Shown: positions 25,537 through 34,900 of the stretch, piece by piece
How the letters are laid out: each line of letters opens with the position of its first letter
Numbering within the stretch: the stretch's first letter is position 1
Assembly (NCBI RefSeq): GCF_001675285.1
Contig: NZ_LSGQ01000030.1
Location: 496,001-560,000 of the forward strand
Origin: Elizabethkingia miricola
GTDB lineage: Bacteria > Bacteroidota > Bacteroidia > Flavobacteriales > Weeksellaceae
Length of the DNA stretch: 64,000 nt
Reading direction: 5' to 3'
Notes under the pieces: generated by a model
The model's database searches: none
What the model was told of the DNA's origin: nothing
The model's input: only the letters and a program-made list of their open reading frames with translations
Translations under genes and position numbers: made by a program

Positions 25537-26304
25537 TTAGAATGTTAAAACATTCTGTAAATCTTTTAGATATTCGTAGGCAGTGAGGTCAAATTTAACT
25601 GGAACAACAGAGATGTAACCATCAGAAAGAGCTGTTTCATCAGCATCTTCAGATTTGTCCATATTATTGAAATAACCAGATAGCCAGTAATATTTTTTAC
25701 CGTGTGGGTTTACTCTTTCATCAAAATTTTCTTCCCATTTTGCATTCGCCTGTTTGCAAACTTTTATTCCTTTTATTTCTTCAGCAGGTAGTTTCGGGAT
25801 GTTTACATTCAACACAATTCCTTTTGGGATAGGATTTTCTAAAACTTTTTTTACAATACTTTGTATAAAAGTTTTTGCCTGAGAAAAATCAGCATCCCAG
25901 CTGAAATCTAATAAAGAAAAGCCAATGGCCTGCAAACCTTCAACTCCCGCTTCAACAGCTGCGGACATTGTCCCGGAGTAGATTACATTGATAGAAGAGT
26001 TTGCCCCGTGATTAATTCCCGATACAACAAGATCAGGTTTTCGGGTAAGTATTTTATCCAGTGCAAATTTCACACAATCTACAGGAGTTCCGCTTAATGA
26101 ATAATCTTTTTGCGGTCCCTCCATGCTAATTTCTTCATAGGTTAATGTAGAATTGATTGTAATAGCATGTCCTTTTCCGCTTTGTGGAGAATCCGGAGCA
26201 ACTACAACAACATCTCCGATTTCATTCATAAAGCTTACAAGATTACGAATTCCCGGAGCAGTTATTCCGTCATCATTAGTAACCAGAATCAATGGTTTTT
26301 TCAT
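25537..26304 (-). CDS. surE: 5'/3'-nucleotidase SurE
   Basis: 255 aa. The N terminus LVTNDDGITAPGI supplies the metal-binding Asp-Asp pair (about residues 9-10); the conserved serine region, SGTPVDCV near 110 and SGINHGAN near 95-105 complete the SurE active site. It is a metal-dependent phosphatase on nucleoside monophosphates and short polyphosphates, linked to survival in stationary phase. It is convergent with the radical SAM gene and divergent from prc; the 90-bp prc gap must hold both promoters. Confidence 0.94.
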   Translation of the reverse strand: MKKPLILVTNDDGITAPGIRNLVSFMNEIGDVVVVAPDSPQSGKGHAITINSTLTYEEISMEGPQKDYSLSGTPVDCVKFALDKILTRKPDLVVSGINHGANSSINVIYSGTMSAAVEAGVEGLQAIGFSLLDFSWDADFSQAKTFIQSIVKKVLENPIPKGIVLNVNIPKLPAEEIKGIKVCKQANAKWEENFDERVNPHGKKYYWLSGYFNNMDKSEDADETALSDGYISVVPVKFDLTAYEYLKDLQNVLTF

Positions 26305-26365
26305 TTATTTCAAATTATTGTAACAAAATTAAAGAAAATAAGACCTATTTTTATAAATAAGATAT

Positions 26366-26373
26366 TAAATTTG
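26366..26373 (+). promoter_or_regulatory. -7 promoter box of prc
   Basis: TAAATTTG, an exact TAnnTTTG match, 21 nt before the prc ATG in the surE/prc divergent gap. Confidence 0.5.
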
Positions 26374-26394
26374 ATCTTCGAAATTTCGTAAAAG

Positions 26395-28521
26395 ATGTTT
26401 AAAAAATTCTTTGGTTTTAATAAACTACTGCTGTTGTCCTCATTAGGGACACTTATTTTTTGTTTTAATTCCCCGCAAAATGACGATGAAAAGATGCAGA
26501 CCATTATGGTCAGTGTAAGCAATACACTGTCGTATCTTAGTTATAATGCGAAACCAATCAACGATGCTTACTCTCAGGATGTTTATAAAGAATATTTTGA
26601 AAAGTTAGATCCAAGCAAAAAATACTTTTTGCAGTCTGATATGGATGAGTTTGCAAAATATAAAACAAAGTTGGATGATTACCTTAAAGCAGGGGATATC
26701 ACTTTCTTTAAACTTACTAATGACAGATACCTTCAGAGGCTTGCAGATATAGAAAAGATGTCACAGGATATCTTTGCAAAACCTATTAACCTGGATGAGG
26801 ATGAAGATATTATCATGGAGCCGAAGCTTAAAAAGAATCCGACAAACCAGAAAGAAATGTATGCAGAATGGAAGAAGTTTATTAAATATAATATTCTTCA
26901 GGAGATGCAGACTCTAAATGAGAAAGAGGAATCGCAAAAAAAGAAAAAGGATTCGGCAATTGCTAAAAAGCAAAAAGATACCATAAAGTATGAGCCACTG
27001 ACTCTGGAACAAAAGAAAGTAAAAGCAACTGGTGAAATCAAAGATCTTGTTTCCAGTATGTTTAACAGAATCAAAAAAAGAAAGAAAATGGACTGGTTCT
27101 CTGCTTCTTATATGAATTCTTATACGGAAGTATTTGATCCGCATACTAACTATTTCTCACCAAAAGATAAAGAAGACTTTGATGCTAACTTTAGTGGTAA
27201 GATCATTGGAATTGGAGCGCAGATTTCGGAAAAGAAAGGGCGATTATTTATTGGACCATTGGTAATCGGAGCTCCTGCATGGAAATCTAAACAGGTAAGC
27301 GAAGGGGATGAAGTCCTGAAAGTAAAATCTGATCCTAAGAAAGAAGCTGTAAATGTAGTGGGAATGCTTGTAGATGAAGCTGTGCGTTTAATTCGCGGAG
27401 CTAAGGGGTCTGAAGTAACACTAACGCTTAGAAAGAAAGATGGTTCTGTAAAAGAAGTTAAGCTAATCCGTGAAGAAGTAGAAATGGAAGATACCTTTGC
27501 TAAAAGTATCGTTGTAAACTCTCCGAACGGTAAGAAATACGGGTTTATATACCTGCCAAGTTTCAACGCTGATTTTAACGACTCTAAAGGAAGAAATGCT
27601 TCTACAGACGTTAAGAATGAGATTACAAAGCTAAAAGCTCAGAATGTAGAGGGTATTATTCTGGATCTTAGAAACAACGGCGGTGGATCTTTAACCGAGG
27701 TTGTGGATATTATGGGTCTATTCATGAATAGCGGACCAGTAGTACAGGTAAGAAGCCAGGACGGGAAAATTCAGGTTCTGAAAAATAAAAACAATGCGCC
27801 TGTATGGACAGGGCCATTAGTACTGATGCAAAATGAACTTTCTGCTTCGGCTTCCGAAATTTTAACCGGTGCAATCCAGGATTATGGAAGAGGAGTAATC
27901 TTAGGGGCTCCACATTCATTTGGAAAAGGAACTGTACAGACATTTGTTTCTCTTAACAGATTCCTGAATACTAATGATGATTATGGAGATCTTAAACTGA
28001 CTATCCAGAAGTTTTACCGAATCAGCGGAAATTCTACTCAGCTGGAAGGCGTAAAATCTGATGTTGTAATGGATGATTACTTTACTTACGATGAAATCGG
28101 AGAAAAGTATGATGAGCATGCATTACCATGGGATCAGATAAAATCTTCAGACTATAAGCCTCTGAATACAATTGATATGGCTGGTATCGTGAAGAGAAGT
28201 ACAGAAAGAATTAAGGCAAATAAACCATATCAGCTATTAGTAGAATCAGCAAAATGGCGCCAGGCACTTGGTAAAGAAGAAACAGTTACGCTTAATCAGA
28301 CTAAATTCTTTGAATTAATGAAAAAGAGAAAAGAAGAATTGAAGAAGTTTGAATCTTTGACTAAGTACGATAATGGACTGCAGTTTACTCAGTATCAGAG
28401 TGAAGTAGAGCGTATGAAAAAAGATGAGGCTTTCTCTGTAAAAAGTAAAAACTGGATTAAAAATCTTAAACGAGATTTATATCTTCAGGAGGCGATGAAT
28501 GTCATATCTGAAATCAAATAA
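26395..28521 (+). CDS. prc: Tail-specific (C-terminal processing) protease Prc
   Basis: 708 aa. An N-terminal hydrophobic signal (about 10-24) precedes the helical TSP N-domain with an EKLDPSKKYF segment, a PDZ domain (about 255-345), and an S41 protease domain with the Ser in LSASASE and the Lys in FGKGTVQ. The C-terminal helical DUF3340-type domain completes the Prc architecture. It degrades periplasmic proteins from their C termini. The cysteine at the end of the signal (IFC) does not make a clear lipobox. A Lys-rich linker lies near residues 175-215. Confidence 0.93.
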   Translation: MFKKFFGFNKLLLLSSLGTLIFCFNSPQNDDEKMQTIMVSVSNTLSYLSYNAKPINDAYSQDVYKEYFEKLDPSKKYFLQSDMDEFAKYKTKLDDYLKAGDITFFKLTNDRYLQRLADIEKMSQDIFAKPINLDEDEDIIMEPKLKKNPTNQKEMYAEWKKFIKYNILQEMQTLNEKEESQKKKKDSAIAKKQKDTIKYEPLTLEQKKVKATGEIKDLVSSMFNRIKKRKKMDWFSASYMNSYTEVFDPHTNYFSPKDKEDFDANFSGKIIGIGAQISEKKGRLFIGPLVIGAPAWKSKQVSEGDEVLKVKSDPKKEAVNVVGMLVDEAVRLIRGAKGSEVTLTLRKKDGSVKEVKLIREEVEMEDTFAKSIVVNSPNGKKYGFIYLPSFNADFNDSKGRNASTDVKNEITKLKAQNVEGIILDLRNNGGGSLTEVVDIMGLFMNSGPVVQVRSQDGKIQVLKNKNNAPVWTGPLVLMQNELSASASEILTGAIQDYGRGVILGAPHSFGKGTVQTFVSLNRFLNTNDDYGDLKLTIQKFYRISGNSTQLEGVKSDVVMDDYFTYDEIGEKYDEHALPWDQIKSSDYKPLNTIDMAGIVKRSTERIKANKPYQLLVESAKWRQALGKEETVTLNQTKFFELMKKRKEELKKFESLTKYDNGLQFTQYQSEVERMKKDEAFSVKSKNWIKNLKRDLYLQEAMNVISEIK

Positions 28522-28529
28522 TAAAATCA

Positions 28530-28560
28530 AAGGCTGTCCGTTTAAAAGACAGCCTTTCTT
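28530..28560 (+). terminator. Terminator of prc
   Basis: A 9-bp stem AAGGCTGTC (28530-28538) / GACAGCCTT (28548-28556) followed by TCTTAT, right after the prc stop. Confidence 0.7.
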
Positions 28561-28582
28561 ATAAAAACACAAATAAAAACAA

Positions 28583-29428
28583 ATGGAGTTAACATTAAAA
28601 GAAATCTTAGAGTACCACATTTTTGCATTAGGACAATATTCATTAACCGTGTATCAGCTGATCTCATCAGCTGTCATTGTTTTAGTAGGTTTAGGAATTG
28701 TACGTGTATTTAAATCACTTATTTATAAATCCGAAAAAATTGATGTCGGTAAAAAATTCGCTTTTGCCCAGATTTTAAAATATATTATTATTGTTTTTAC
28801 TGCTATCCTTGCATTCAGAACATTAGGTGTAGATGTTTCTCCGCTTTTACTTGGAGGTAGCGTTATACTGGTGGGTATTGGTCTTGGTTTACAAAACCTG
28901 TTTCTGGACTTTATTTCTGGTGTTATTATCCTTTTGGATAGAAGTATAAAAGTTGATGATGTTGTAGAGATAGAAAATATTGTAGGAAAAGTTCAGCAGA
29001 TTAATATCCGTACATCCACTATCCTTACGAGAGATAATAAAAGTATGATTATTCCGAACTCTATTCTGACAAAGAATAAGATTGTAAATATGTCTTATGA
29101 TGATGATGTTGCCAATTTTGGGATCGTTATAGGTGTAGGATATGATTCCGATGTTAATCTGGTGATGAAACTAATGTTGGATGCAGCTAAAGAACATCCT
29201 GAAGTTTTTCAGGACAGACCGGCAGTAGCCCGTTTGTCTAACTTTGGTGATTCCTCATTGGACTTTAGTTTGTTTTTTAATTCAAGATATTTGTTCAAAG
29301 CTGAAGCTATTAAGAGTGATTTAAGACTTTCAATTCTTAATAAGTTCAAAGAGAATAACATAGATATTCCTTTTCCAATCCGAACACTATATACTCCAGA
29401 TCTTCTGAAGCAGGGATATAATCAGTAA
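28583..29428 (+). CDS. Small-conductance mechanosensitive channel (MscS family)
   Basis: 281 aa. Three hydrophobic helices in the first 110 residues; the third is the Gly/Ala-rich pore helix (LLLGGSVILVGIGLGLQNLF). Then comes the beta domain with IKVDDVVEIEN and the RTSTILTRDNKSMIIPNS segment, the core MscS signature. It opens under membrane tension to release solutes on osmotic downshock. It has three membrane spans, like E. coli MscS. It starts just after the prc terminator, and no TAnnTTTG box was found in the 20-bp gap. Confidence 0.9.
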   Translation: MELTLKEILEYHIFALGQYSLTVYQLISSAVIVLVGLGIVRVFKSLIYKSEKIDVGKKFAFAQILKYIIIVFTAILAFRTLGVDVSPLLLGGSVILVGIGLGLQNLFLDFISGVIILLDRSIKVDDVVEIENIVGKVQQINIRTSTILTRDNKSMIIPNSILTKNKIVNMSYDDDVANFGIVIGVGYDSDVNLVMKLMLDAAKEHPEVFQDRPAVARLSNFGDSSLDFSLFFNSRYLFKAEAIKSDLRLSILNKFKENNIDIPFPIRTLYTPDLLKQGYNQ

Positions 29429-29501
29429 GATTTCAGGTGTAAAAAACGCAATAGCTGGTATTTATCATTCCAATTTCAATTTAGATTTAATTAAAATAAG
29501 G

Positions 29502-29509
29502 TATATTTG
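29502..29509 (+). promoter_or_regulatory. -7 promoter box of feoAB
   Basis: TATATTTG, an exact TAnnTTTG match, ending 18 nt before the feoA TTG start. No obvious Fur box was identified nearby. Confidence 0.55.
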
Positions 29510-29527
29510 TATTTTTAAATACTAGCC

Positions 29528-29791
29528 TTGAAGAATTTAGACTCTAATAAGCTTTGCTGCTTTCCGATGGACCGGACAGGAATTATTGTCGATTATGACA
29601 ATAACAATATGGAAATGCCCGGTAAAATTATTGAAATGGGACTTTTGCCTAATACACCTTTCAGGATATTATATCAGGCCCCATTTGGTGGTCCTTTGTA
29701 TGTAGAATATGGAGAAGAGCGCTCTAAAGTAGCATTGCGGGAAGAAGAAGCTAGATATATTATTGTGGAAGAATTAGCAGATGGAAAATAA
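29528..29791 (+). CDS. feoA: Ferrous iron transport protein FeoA
   Basis: 87 aa, an SH3-like FeoA protein with the conserved KIIEMGLLPNTPF and APFGGPLYVEY segments. The start is taken as TTG at 29528: no upstream ATG is in frame, and the first internal Met (residue 14) would remove part of the first strand. FeoA is the small cytoplasmic partner of FeoB in Fe(II) uptake. It overlaps feoB by 11 bp. Two adjacent cysteines (LCCF) near the N terminus are unusual for the family. Confidence 0.88.
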   Translation: MKNLDSNKLCCFPMDRTGIIVDYDNNNMEMPGKIIEMGLLPNTPFRILYQAPFGGPLYVEYGEERSKVALREEEARYIIVEELADGK

Positions 29792-31823
29792 AAAAAAATC
29801 CACCAAGATTTTATTGGTTGGAAATCCAAATGTAGGAAAGTCTACTATTTTTAATCAGTTATGTAATCGTAACCAGAAAACAGGGAACTATTCAGGGGTA
29901 ACAGTCTCCAGCTTGAAAGGAGATTATATTTATAAAGAAAACAAGGTTGAAGTAATTGACCTTCCCGGGACCTATAGTGTCTATCCTACCTCTGAAGATG
30001 AAGTAATCTGTGTAGAATACCTGATAAAGGAAAGGAACAATTATGATGGCATACTGTATATTGCCGATGCTCTGAATTTCAAACGGAGTTTATTGTTATT
30101 CGAACAAATCAGAGACTTGGGTATACCGGTTATAATGGTCGCAAACCAGATTGATGAAGCTGAAAAAAGAGGCTATTCTTTGGACGTGCAGAAATTATCT
30201 GAAGAAATCGGAGTAACTGTAAACCTTACCAATGCTAAGAAGAATAGTGGGATAGAAGCCGTAAAAGAAAGTATACATCTCAATAAGTTTACTGTTGCAG
30301 AAGAACCGCTTTTCCAAATTCCGGCAGAGCACAAGAGTAAAGTTGAGGAAATAGCACAAAAAACAGGCGATATGAACCTTTATAAAGCCTGGTTTCAGCT
30401 TTCTTCTACCAGAAAGTATATAAGCGGACAGCATCATGTTTTTCAGAATGATACCAACACAGAAGTAAAAGGAGTTGTTCCAAAGCGTTTACAAACGCAG
30501 GAAACATTGCGTCGTTACGATAATATTGATCAGATTATTGAAAGGGTAAGATCCAAAAGAACAATGCTGAAGGACTTGCTTACCGAGAAATTAGACCGCT
30601 TAATGGTGCACAAATTTTGGGGATATGTTCTTTTCCTGGTTGTTCTTTTGATTATTTTTCAGAGTGTATTCTTTCTGGCAGAATATCCAAAAGGATGGAT
30701 TGAGGATTTATTTACATGGTTTTCCACGCTTGCCGCAACTTATTTGCCAGAGGGCCCTCTAAACAGTCTGATTGCAGAAGGAGTTCTGCCTGGTATTGGT
30801 GGTATTGTTGTTTTTGCACCGCAAATTGGAATATTGATGTACTTCCTGTACATTATGGAAGATAGTGGTTATATGGCCAGAGTCATCTTCCTAATGGATA
30901 GATTACTGCGTCCGTTTGGACTGAATGGTAAAAGTATTATTCCGCTTGTCTCAGGTACTGCCTGTGCAATTCCGGCAATTATGTCTGCCAGAAATATTGA
31001 AAATACTAAAGAAAGACTTATTACGATCCTTGTAACGCCTTTTATGACATGTTCTGCAAGGCTTCCGATTTATAGTATTATTATAACACTGGTAATTCCG
31101 GATGAATATATTTTAGGGATCGGTTACAGAGCTTTAGCATTGCTGGCAATGTATATGCTGGGATTTGTTACCGCACTGGTATTCTCTTTCTTTCTGAAAA
31201 AGGGGATTAAAAATACAAACAAAAGCTTTCTGATTCTGGATTTGCCAACTTACAAAATGCCTTTATGGGGATATAACTTTAAAATGGCTTTGCTGAAAGC
31301 TTGGGGATTCATTACTGGAGCTGGAAAAGTAATTTTTGCCGTTAGTATTATTATATGGTTCCTTAGTTATTTCGGACCGCACGATAAATTTGATATAACA
31401 TCACATAAGTCTAATGTAGAGCTGAACGATTCTTATTTAGCACTTATGGGAAAGAGTATAGAGCCTGCTATCAGTCCTCTTGGCTATGACTGGAAAATGG
31501 GTGTAGGGATTCTTACTTCATTTGCTGCCAGAGAAGTTTTCGTAGGAACAATGTCTACATTATATTCTCTTGGGGATGGAGCAGAAGACGGAAGATTGAT
31601 TGATAAAATGAAAGCTGATAAGAAAGCAGACGGTACTCCATTATTTACATTGGCTACCGGAGTATCTATTCTTGTTTTCTATGCATTTGCTATGCAGTGT
31701 ATCAGTACTATTGCTATTGTTTATAAAGAGACAGGAAGCAAAAAATGGACATTTATTCAGCTGATAGGAATGTCTGGTCTGGCGTATTTTGCATCGTTAT
31801 TTGTATTTCAGATACTAAAATAA
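29781..31823 (+). CDS. feoB: Ferrous iron transporter FeoB
   Basis: 680 aa. The N-terminal G domain has G1 GNPNVGKS at 14-21, G3 DLPG at 60-63 and G4 NQID near 120. After a helical linker (about 165-270) come the membrane helices, including the conserved GxG gate region PLVSGTACAIPAIMSAR and FMTCSARLPIY. It brings Fe(II) into the cytoplasm, powered or gated by nucleotide hydrolysis. It overlaps feoA by 11 bp and is followed after 5 bp by a 45-aa cysteine-rich membrane protein. Confidence 0.96.
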   Translation: MENKKKSTKILLVGNPNVGKSTIFNQLCNRNQKTGNYSGVTVSSLKGDYIYKENKVEVIDLPGTYSVYPTSEDEVICVEYLIKERNNYDGILYIADALNFKRSLLLFEQIRDLGIPVIMVANQIDEAEKRGYSLDVQKLSEEIGVTVNLTNAKKNSGIEAVKESIHLNKFTVAEEPLFQIPAEHKSKVEEIAQKTGDMNLYKAWFQLSSTRKYISGQHHVFQNDTNTEVKGVVPKRLQTQETLRRYDNIDQIIERVRSKRTMLKDLLTEKLDRLMVHKFWGYVLFLVVLLIIFQSVFFLAEYPKGWIEDLFTWFSTLAATYLPEGPLNSLIAEGVLPGIGGIVVFAPQIGILMYFLYIMEDSGYMARVIFLMDRLLRPFGLNGKSIIPLVSGTACAIPAIMSARNIENTKERLITILVTPFMTCSARLPIYSIIITLVIPDEYILGIGYRALALLAMYMLGFVTALVFSFFLKKGIKNTNKSFLILDLPTYKMPLWGYNFKMALLKAWGFITGAGKVIFAVSIIIWFLSYFGPHDKFDITSHKSNVELNDSYLALMGKSIEPAISPLGYDWKMGVGILTSFAAREVFVGTMSTLYSLGDGAEDGRLIDKMKADKKADGTPLFTLATGVSILVFYAFAMQCISTIAIVYKETGSKKWTFIQLIGMSGLAYFASLFVFQILK

Positions 31824-31828
31824 TTAAA

Positions 31829-31966
31829 ATGAATACACTTGTTATTCAGTATATCGTAATCGGAGCACTTCTGCTTTTTGCCTGTTTTAGGGTTTGGAAA
31901 ATTTTTTCAAAAAACTTTAGTAAGAAAAAAAGCGGTGGTTGCGACAAAAACTGCGGATGTTCATAA
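31829..31966 (+). CDS. FeoB-associated Cys-rich membrane protein
   Basis: 45 aa from the ATG at 31829, 5 bp after feoB. One membrane helix (about 5-24) is followed by a basic stretch and the C-terminal tail GGCDKNCGCS, with three cysteines. This matches the short FeoB-associated cysteine-rich family that appears at the FeoC position in many Bacteroidota and Firmicutes. The tail may bind iron or an Fe-S cluster to sense iron for FeoB. The open frame continues upstream into feoB, but that part is a shadow. Confidence 0.8.
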   Translation: MNTLVIQYIVIGALLLFACFRVWKIFSKNFSKKKSGGCDKNCGCS

Positions 31967-32006
31967 ATCATGTCTGTAGTTGAATAATTTTTTCTTATTT
32001 ATTCCG

Positions 32007-32014
32007 TATTTTTG
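32007..32014 (+). promoter_or_regulatory. -7 promoter box of glmM
   Basis: TATTTTTG, an exact TAnnTTTG match, 23 nt upstream of the glmM ATG; a TTG at 31980-31982 is a possible but widely spaced -33 element. Confidence 0.5.
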
Positions 32015-32037
32015 CATAAAATTTAGCAAACAAATTT

Positions 32038-33420
32038 ATGTCATTAATTAAGAGTATTTCTGGAATTAGAGGGACAATAGGAGGTAAAACAGGAGACAAT
32101 TTAACTCCTCTGGATATCGTGAAATTCGCATCTGCATTCGGAGCATGGCTTCAGCAGAAGAACAACAAAAAGGACATTACTTTAGTTGTTGGGCGAGACG
32201 CAAGGATATCCGGTAAGATTGTTTCTAATCTTGCATCTTCTACACTACAGTCCTTAGGGATTAATGTAATAGATTTAGGCCTTAGTACAACTCCTACAGT
32301 TGAAGTTATGGTACCGGAGCTTAATGCAGACGGTGGAATTATCTTTACAGCAAGCCATAATCCTAAAGAATGGAATGCTCTGAAGCTTTTGAATGAAAAA
32401 GGAGAGTTCATCAATGCTCAGGATGGAGCAGATGTTCTGGACATTGCAGAGAAAGAAGCTTTTGAATATATAGACGTAGATCACCTAGGAAATTACTCAG
32501 AAAACAATGAAGGAATACAAATCCACATAGACAAAGTGTTGGAGCTTCCTGAAGTTATTCCGGGTATTGTAAAAGAAAAAAGATATAAGATAGTAGTAGA
32601 TGCAGTAAACTCTACAGGAGGAATTGCAATTCCAAAGCTATTAGAAAGAATGGGATGTGATGTAGTAAAACTATATTGTGAACCAAACGGACAATTCCCC
32701 CACAACCCTGAACCATTAAAAGAACATCTTTCAGAAATCTGTGAGCTTGTTGTAAAAGAAAAAGCTGACCTGGGAATCGTTGTAGACCCTGATGTTGACA
32801 GATTGGCACTTGTAGATGAGAATGGCGAGCTTTTTGGTGAAGAATATACATTGGTTGCGGTTGCAGATTACATCCTTAGAAACAAAAAAGGAGTAGCAAT
32901 TTCTAACCTTTCATCGAGCAGAGCATTGAGAGATGTTGCAAAATCACTGGATTCAGAATACTTTGCATCTGCAGTAGGAGAAGTGAATGTAGTGAATCTG
33001 ATGAAAGAAAAAGAAGCTGTAATCGGAGGAGAAGGTAACGGTGGAATTATATTCCCTGAATTGCATTATGGTAGAGACTCTTTAGTTGGTGTAGCATTAT
33101 TCTTAACTCACTTAGCACAACAGGATAAATCAGTTGCTGAACTTAGAGCAACATATCCGGATTACTATATGGGAAAAAAGAAAATTGAATTAACTCCGGA
33201 AATCGATGTAGACAAACTTCTTGAGAAAGTAAAAAAAGAATTCAAAAAAGAAGATATATCTACTGTAGATGGTGTTAAAATAGACTTTCCAACGAATTGG
33301 GTTCACCTTCGTAAGTCAAACACAGAACCTATTATCAGAATCTATACTGAAGCATCTTCTCAGGAAGAAGCAGACAGGTTGGCTGATGATATGATTGCTA
33401 AAATAAAAAGCTTAATTTAG
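32038..33420 (+). CDS. glmM: Phosphoglucosamine mutase-type alpha-D-phosphohexomutase
   Basis: 460 aa in four domains. The phosphoserine loop TASHNP is at 104-109 (Ser106), the metal loop DPDVD at 250-254, the sugar-binding loop GEGNGG near 330-340 and the phosphate-binding RKSNTEPIIRIY near the C terminus. In Bacteroidota this orthologue is normally annotated GlmM, converting glucosamine 6-phosphate to 1-phosphate for UDP-GlcNAc synthesis; phosphomannomutase activity cannot be ruled out from sequence. It is followed by the TPR gene after 51 bp. Confidence 0.85.
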   Translation: MSLIKSISGIRGTIGGKTGDNLTPLDIVKFASAFGAWLQQKNNKKDITLVVGRDARISGKIVSNLASSTLQSLGINVIDLGLSTTPTVEVMVPELNADGGIIFTASHNPKEWNALKLLNEKGEFINAQDGADVLDIAEKEAFEYIDVDHLGNYSENNEGIQIHIDKVLELPEVIPGIVKEKRYKIVVDAVNSTGGIAIPKLLERMGCDVVKLYCEPNGQFPHNPEPLKEHLSEICELVVKEKADLGIVVDPDVDRLALVDENGELFGEEYTLVAVADYILRNKKGVAISNLSSSRALRDVAKSLDSEYFASAVGEVNVVNLMKEKEAVIGGEGNGGIIFPELHYGRDSLVGVALFLTHLAQQDKSVAELRATYPDYYMGKKKIELTPEIDVDKLLEKVKKEFKKEDISTVDGVKIDFPTNWVHLRKSNTEPIIRIYTEASSQEEADRLADDMIAKIKSLI

Positions 33421-33471
33421 TTGGTGATTTTGGAAATTTTTCCGAAATTCATGATATAATCAAAAATACAT

Positions 33472-34842
33472 TTGGAAGAATTTTTTGAAAATGAAGCTGT
33501 AAAACGCTTCGAGGATATGCTAGAGAATAATGAAGAGGTGTTTTTCGATACTGAAGAATACGAGGACATTATTTCTTATTATCTGGAAATCGGCGACTAT
33601 CAGTATGCCGAAACAGCTATTAAGTATGCACAGAAACTTTATCCGGATTCAGTTAATATAAAAGTTCGCAGATTGGAATTTCTTCTTGAAAAAGAAGATA
33701 ATGCAAATGCGAAAATTCTAATGAAGGAATTAGCCGGTATAGCAGACGATAATCTTGATTTTATGATCTGTTGTGCCAAATATTATTCCAACATGGGGAA
33801 TCCGAGAAAGGCGATTGATCTGTGTGAAAAAGCTCTGGAAAAAGAAGAAGATGAAGATTTCATTCACAACTTCATTGCGGACGAATATAAGAATCTTGAT
33901 GATCCTTTCTCTGCATTAAAACATTATAAGCTCGCACTAAATTTCGAGCCAAATGATGAATATGCTCTGGAAAGCATCATGCTTTGTTATACCGAAATGA
34001 ATCGGAATGAAGAAGCCCTGACTTTTATTAATGATTATCTGGACAATTATCCATTCTCTGAAACTGCATGGTACGAGTATGGAATTTTCCATTTCAATAA
34101 AAAGAACTATCAGGAAGCGATTAAAGGATTTGATTACCTGTTGGCGATCAATCCTAACTCTATGGCCGTTTATACCAACAAAGCAGCTTGTTATGAAGCT
34201 CTAAATGAATGGGAGAAGGCTATAGAAACATATATCGATTCACAGGAATACGAGTTTACCAAATCTTATTCTTTTTATAAGATAGGACAATGTTACCAGA
34301 AAATGGAGCAGTTGATCCCTGCACTGAATGCTTTACAAAAAAGCTTACACGAGGATCCTCAGTTTCATCCGGCAATGATTGCCATTTCGGATATTTATGA
34401 AGAACTAGGTAATCTGAATGAAGCTGCACATTTTGCACTGGAAGCATCCAGACTTAGTGAGAATAATCTGGATATACAAAAGAAGCTTGCATTTTTGTAT
34501 ATCAGCTTAGGAAAACTGGAAGAAGCTCTTATTTGCTTGAAAAAAATGGCCGAAACAGAACCCGGAAGATTTTATAACTGGTATGCCTATACAGAAGTAT
34601 TAATGTTGGTGGGTGACTATGATAAGGCTGAAGAAAAGCTCTTAACAGCGCTGAAAAGGCACCAGAGAGCAGAGCTGTACTATCAGCTAAGTAACTGCTA
34701 TTTTAATCTGAAAAGAGACACAGAAGCCAGAGCCGCTTTAGATCAAGCGTTACGTTTGGATCCGACTTTAATGAAAGATATGCAGATGAAATATCCTTAT
34801 ATAGATGCTGAAATAGAAAAAGAACGCTCTAAAACAAAATAA
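33472..34842 (+). CDS. TPR-repeat protein
   Basis: 456 aa, mostly tetratricopeptide repeats of 34 residues from about residue 35 to 440, with typical W-LG-Y-A-F-A-P spacing (for example YQEAIKGFDYLLAINPNS). No signal peptide, so cytoplasmic; a scaffold or cofactor of unknown partner. The start is taken as TTG at 33472 because related flavobacterial proteins begin EEFFENE. A TAnnTTTG match (33467-33474) overlaps this TTG; if that is a real promoter, translation would begin at the ATG at 33523 instead. Confidence 0.8.
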   Translation: MEEFFENEAVKRFEDMLENNEEVFFDTEEYEDIISYYLEIGDYQYAETAIKYAQKLYPDSVNIKVRRLEFLLEKEDNANAKILMKELAGIADDNLDFMICCAKYYSNMGNPRKAIDLCEKALEKEEDEDFIHNFIADEYKNLDDPFSALKHYKLALNFEPNDEYALESIMLCYTEMNRNEEALTFINDYLDNYPFSETAWYEYGIFHFNKKNYQEAIKGFDYLLAINPNSMAVYTNKAACYEALNEWEKAIETYIDSQEYEFTKSYSFYKIGQCYQKMEQLIPALNALQKSLHEDPQFHPAMIAISDIYEELGNLNEAAHFALEASRLSENNLDIQKKLAFLYISLGKLEEALICLKKMAETEPGRFYNWYAYTEVLMLVGDYDKAEEKLLTALKRHQRAELYYQLSNCYFNLKRDTEARAALDQALRLDPTLMKDMQMKYPYIDAEIEKERSKTK

Positions 34843-34869
34843 GGATTTGAAATTCTGAAAATGATAAAT

Positions 34870-34899
34870 AAAAAAGCAACTGGTTACAGTTGCTTTTTT
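34870..34899. terminator. Bidirectional terminator
   Basis: A perfect 13-bp stem AAAAAAGCAACTG (34870-34882) / CAGTTGCTTTTTT (34887-34899) with a GTTA tetraloop, between the convergent TPR and membrane-protein genes. Confidence 0.88.
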
Positions 34900-34900
34900 A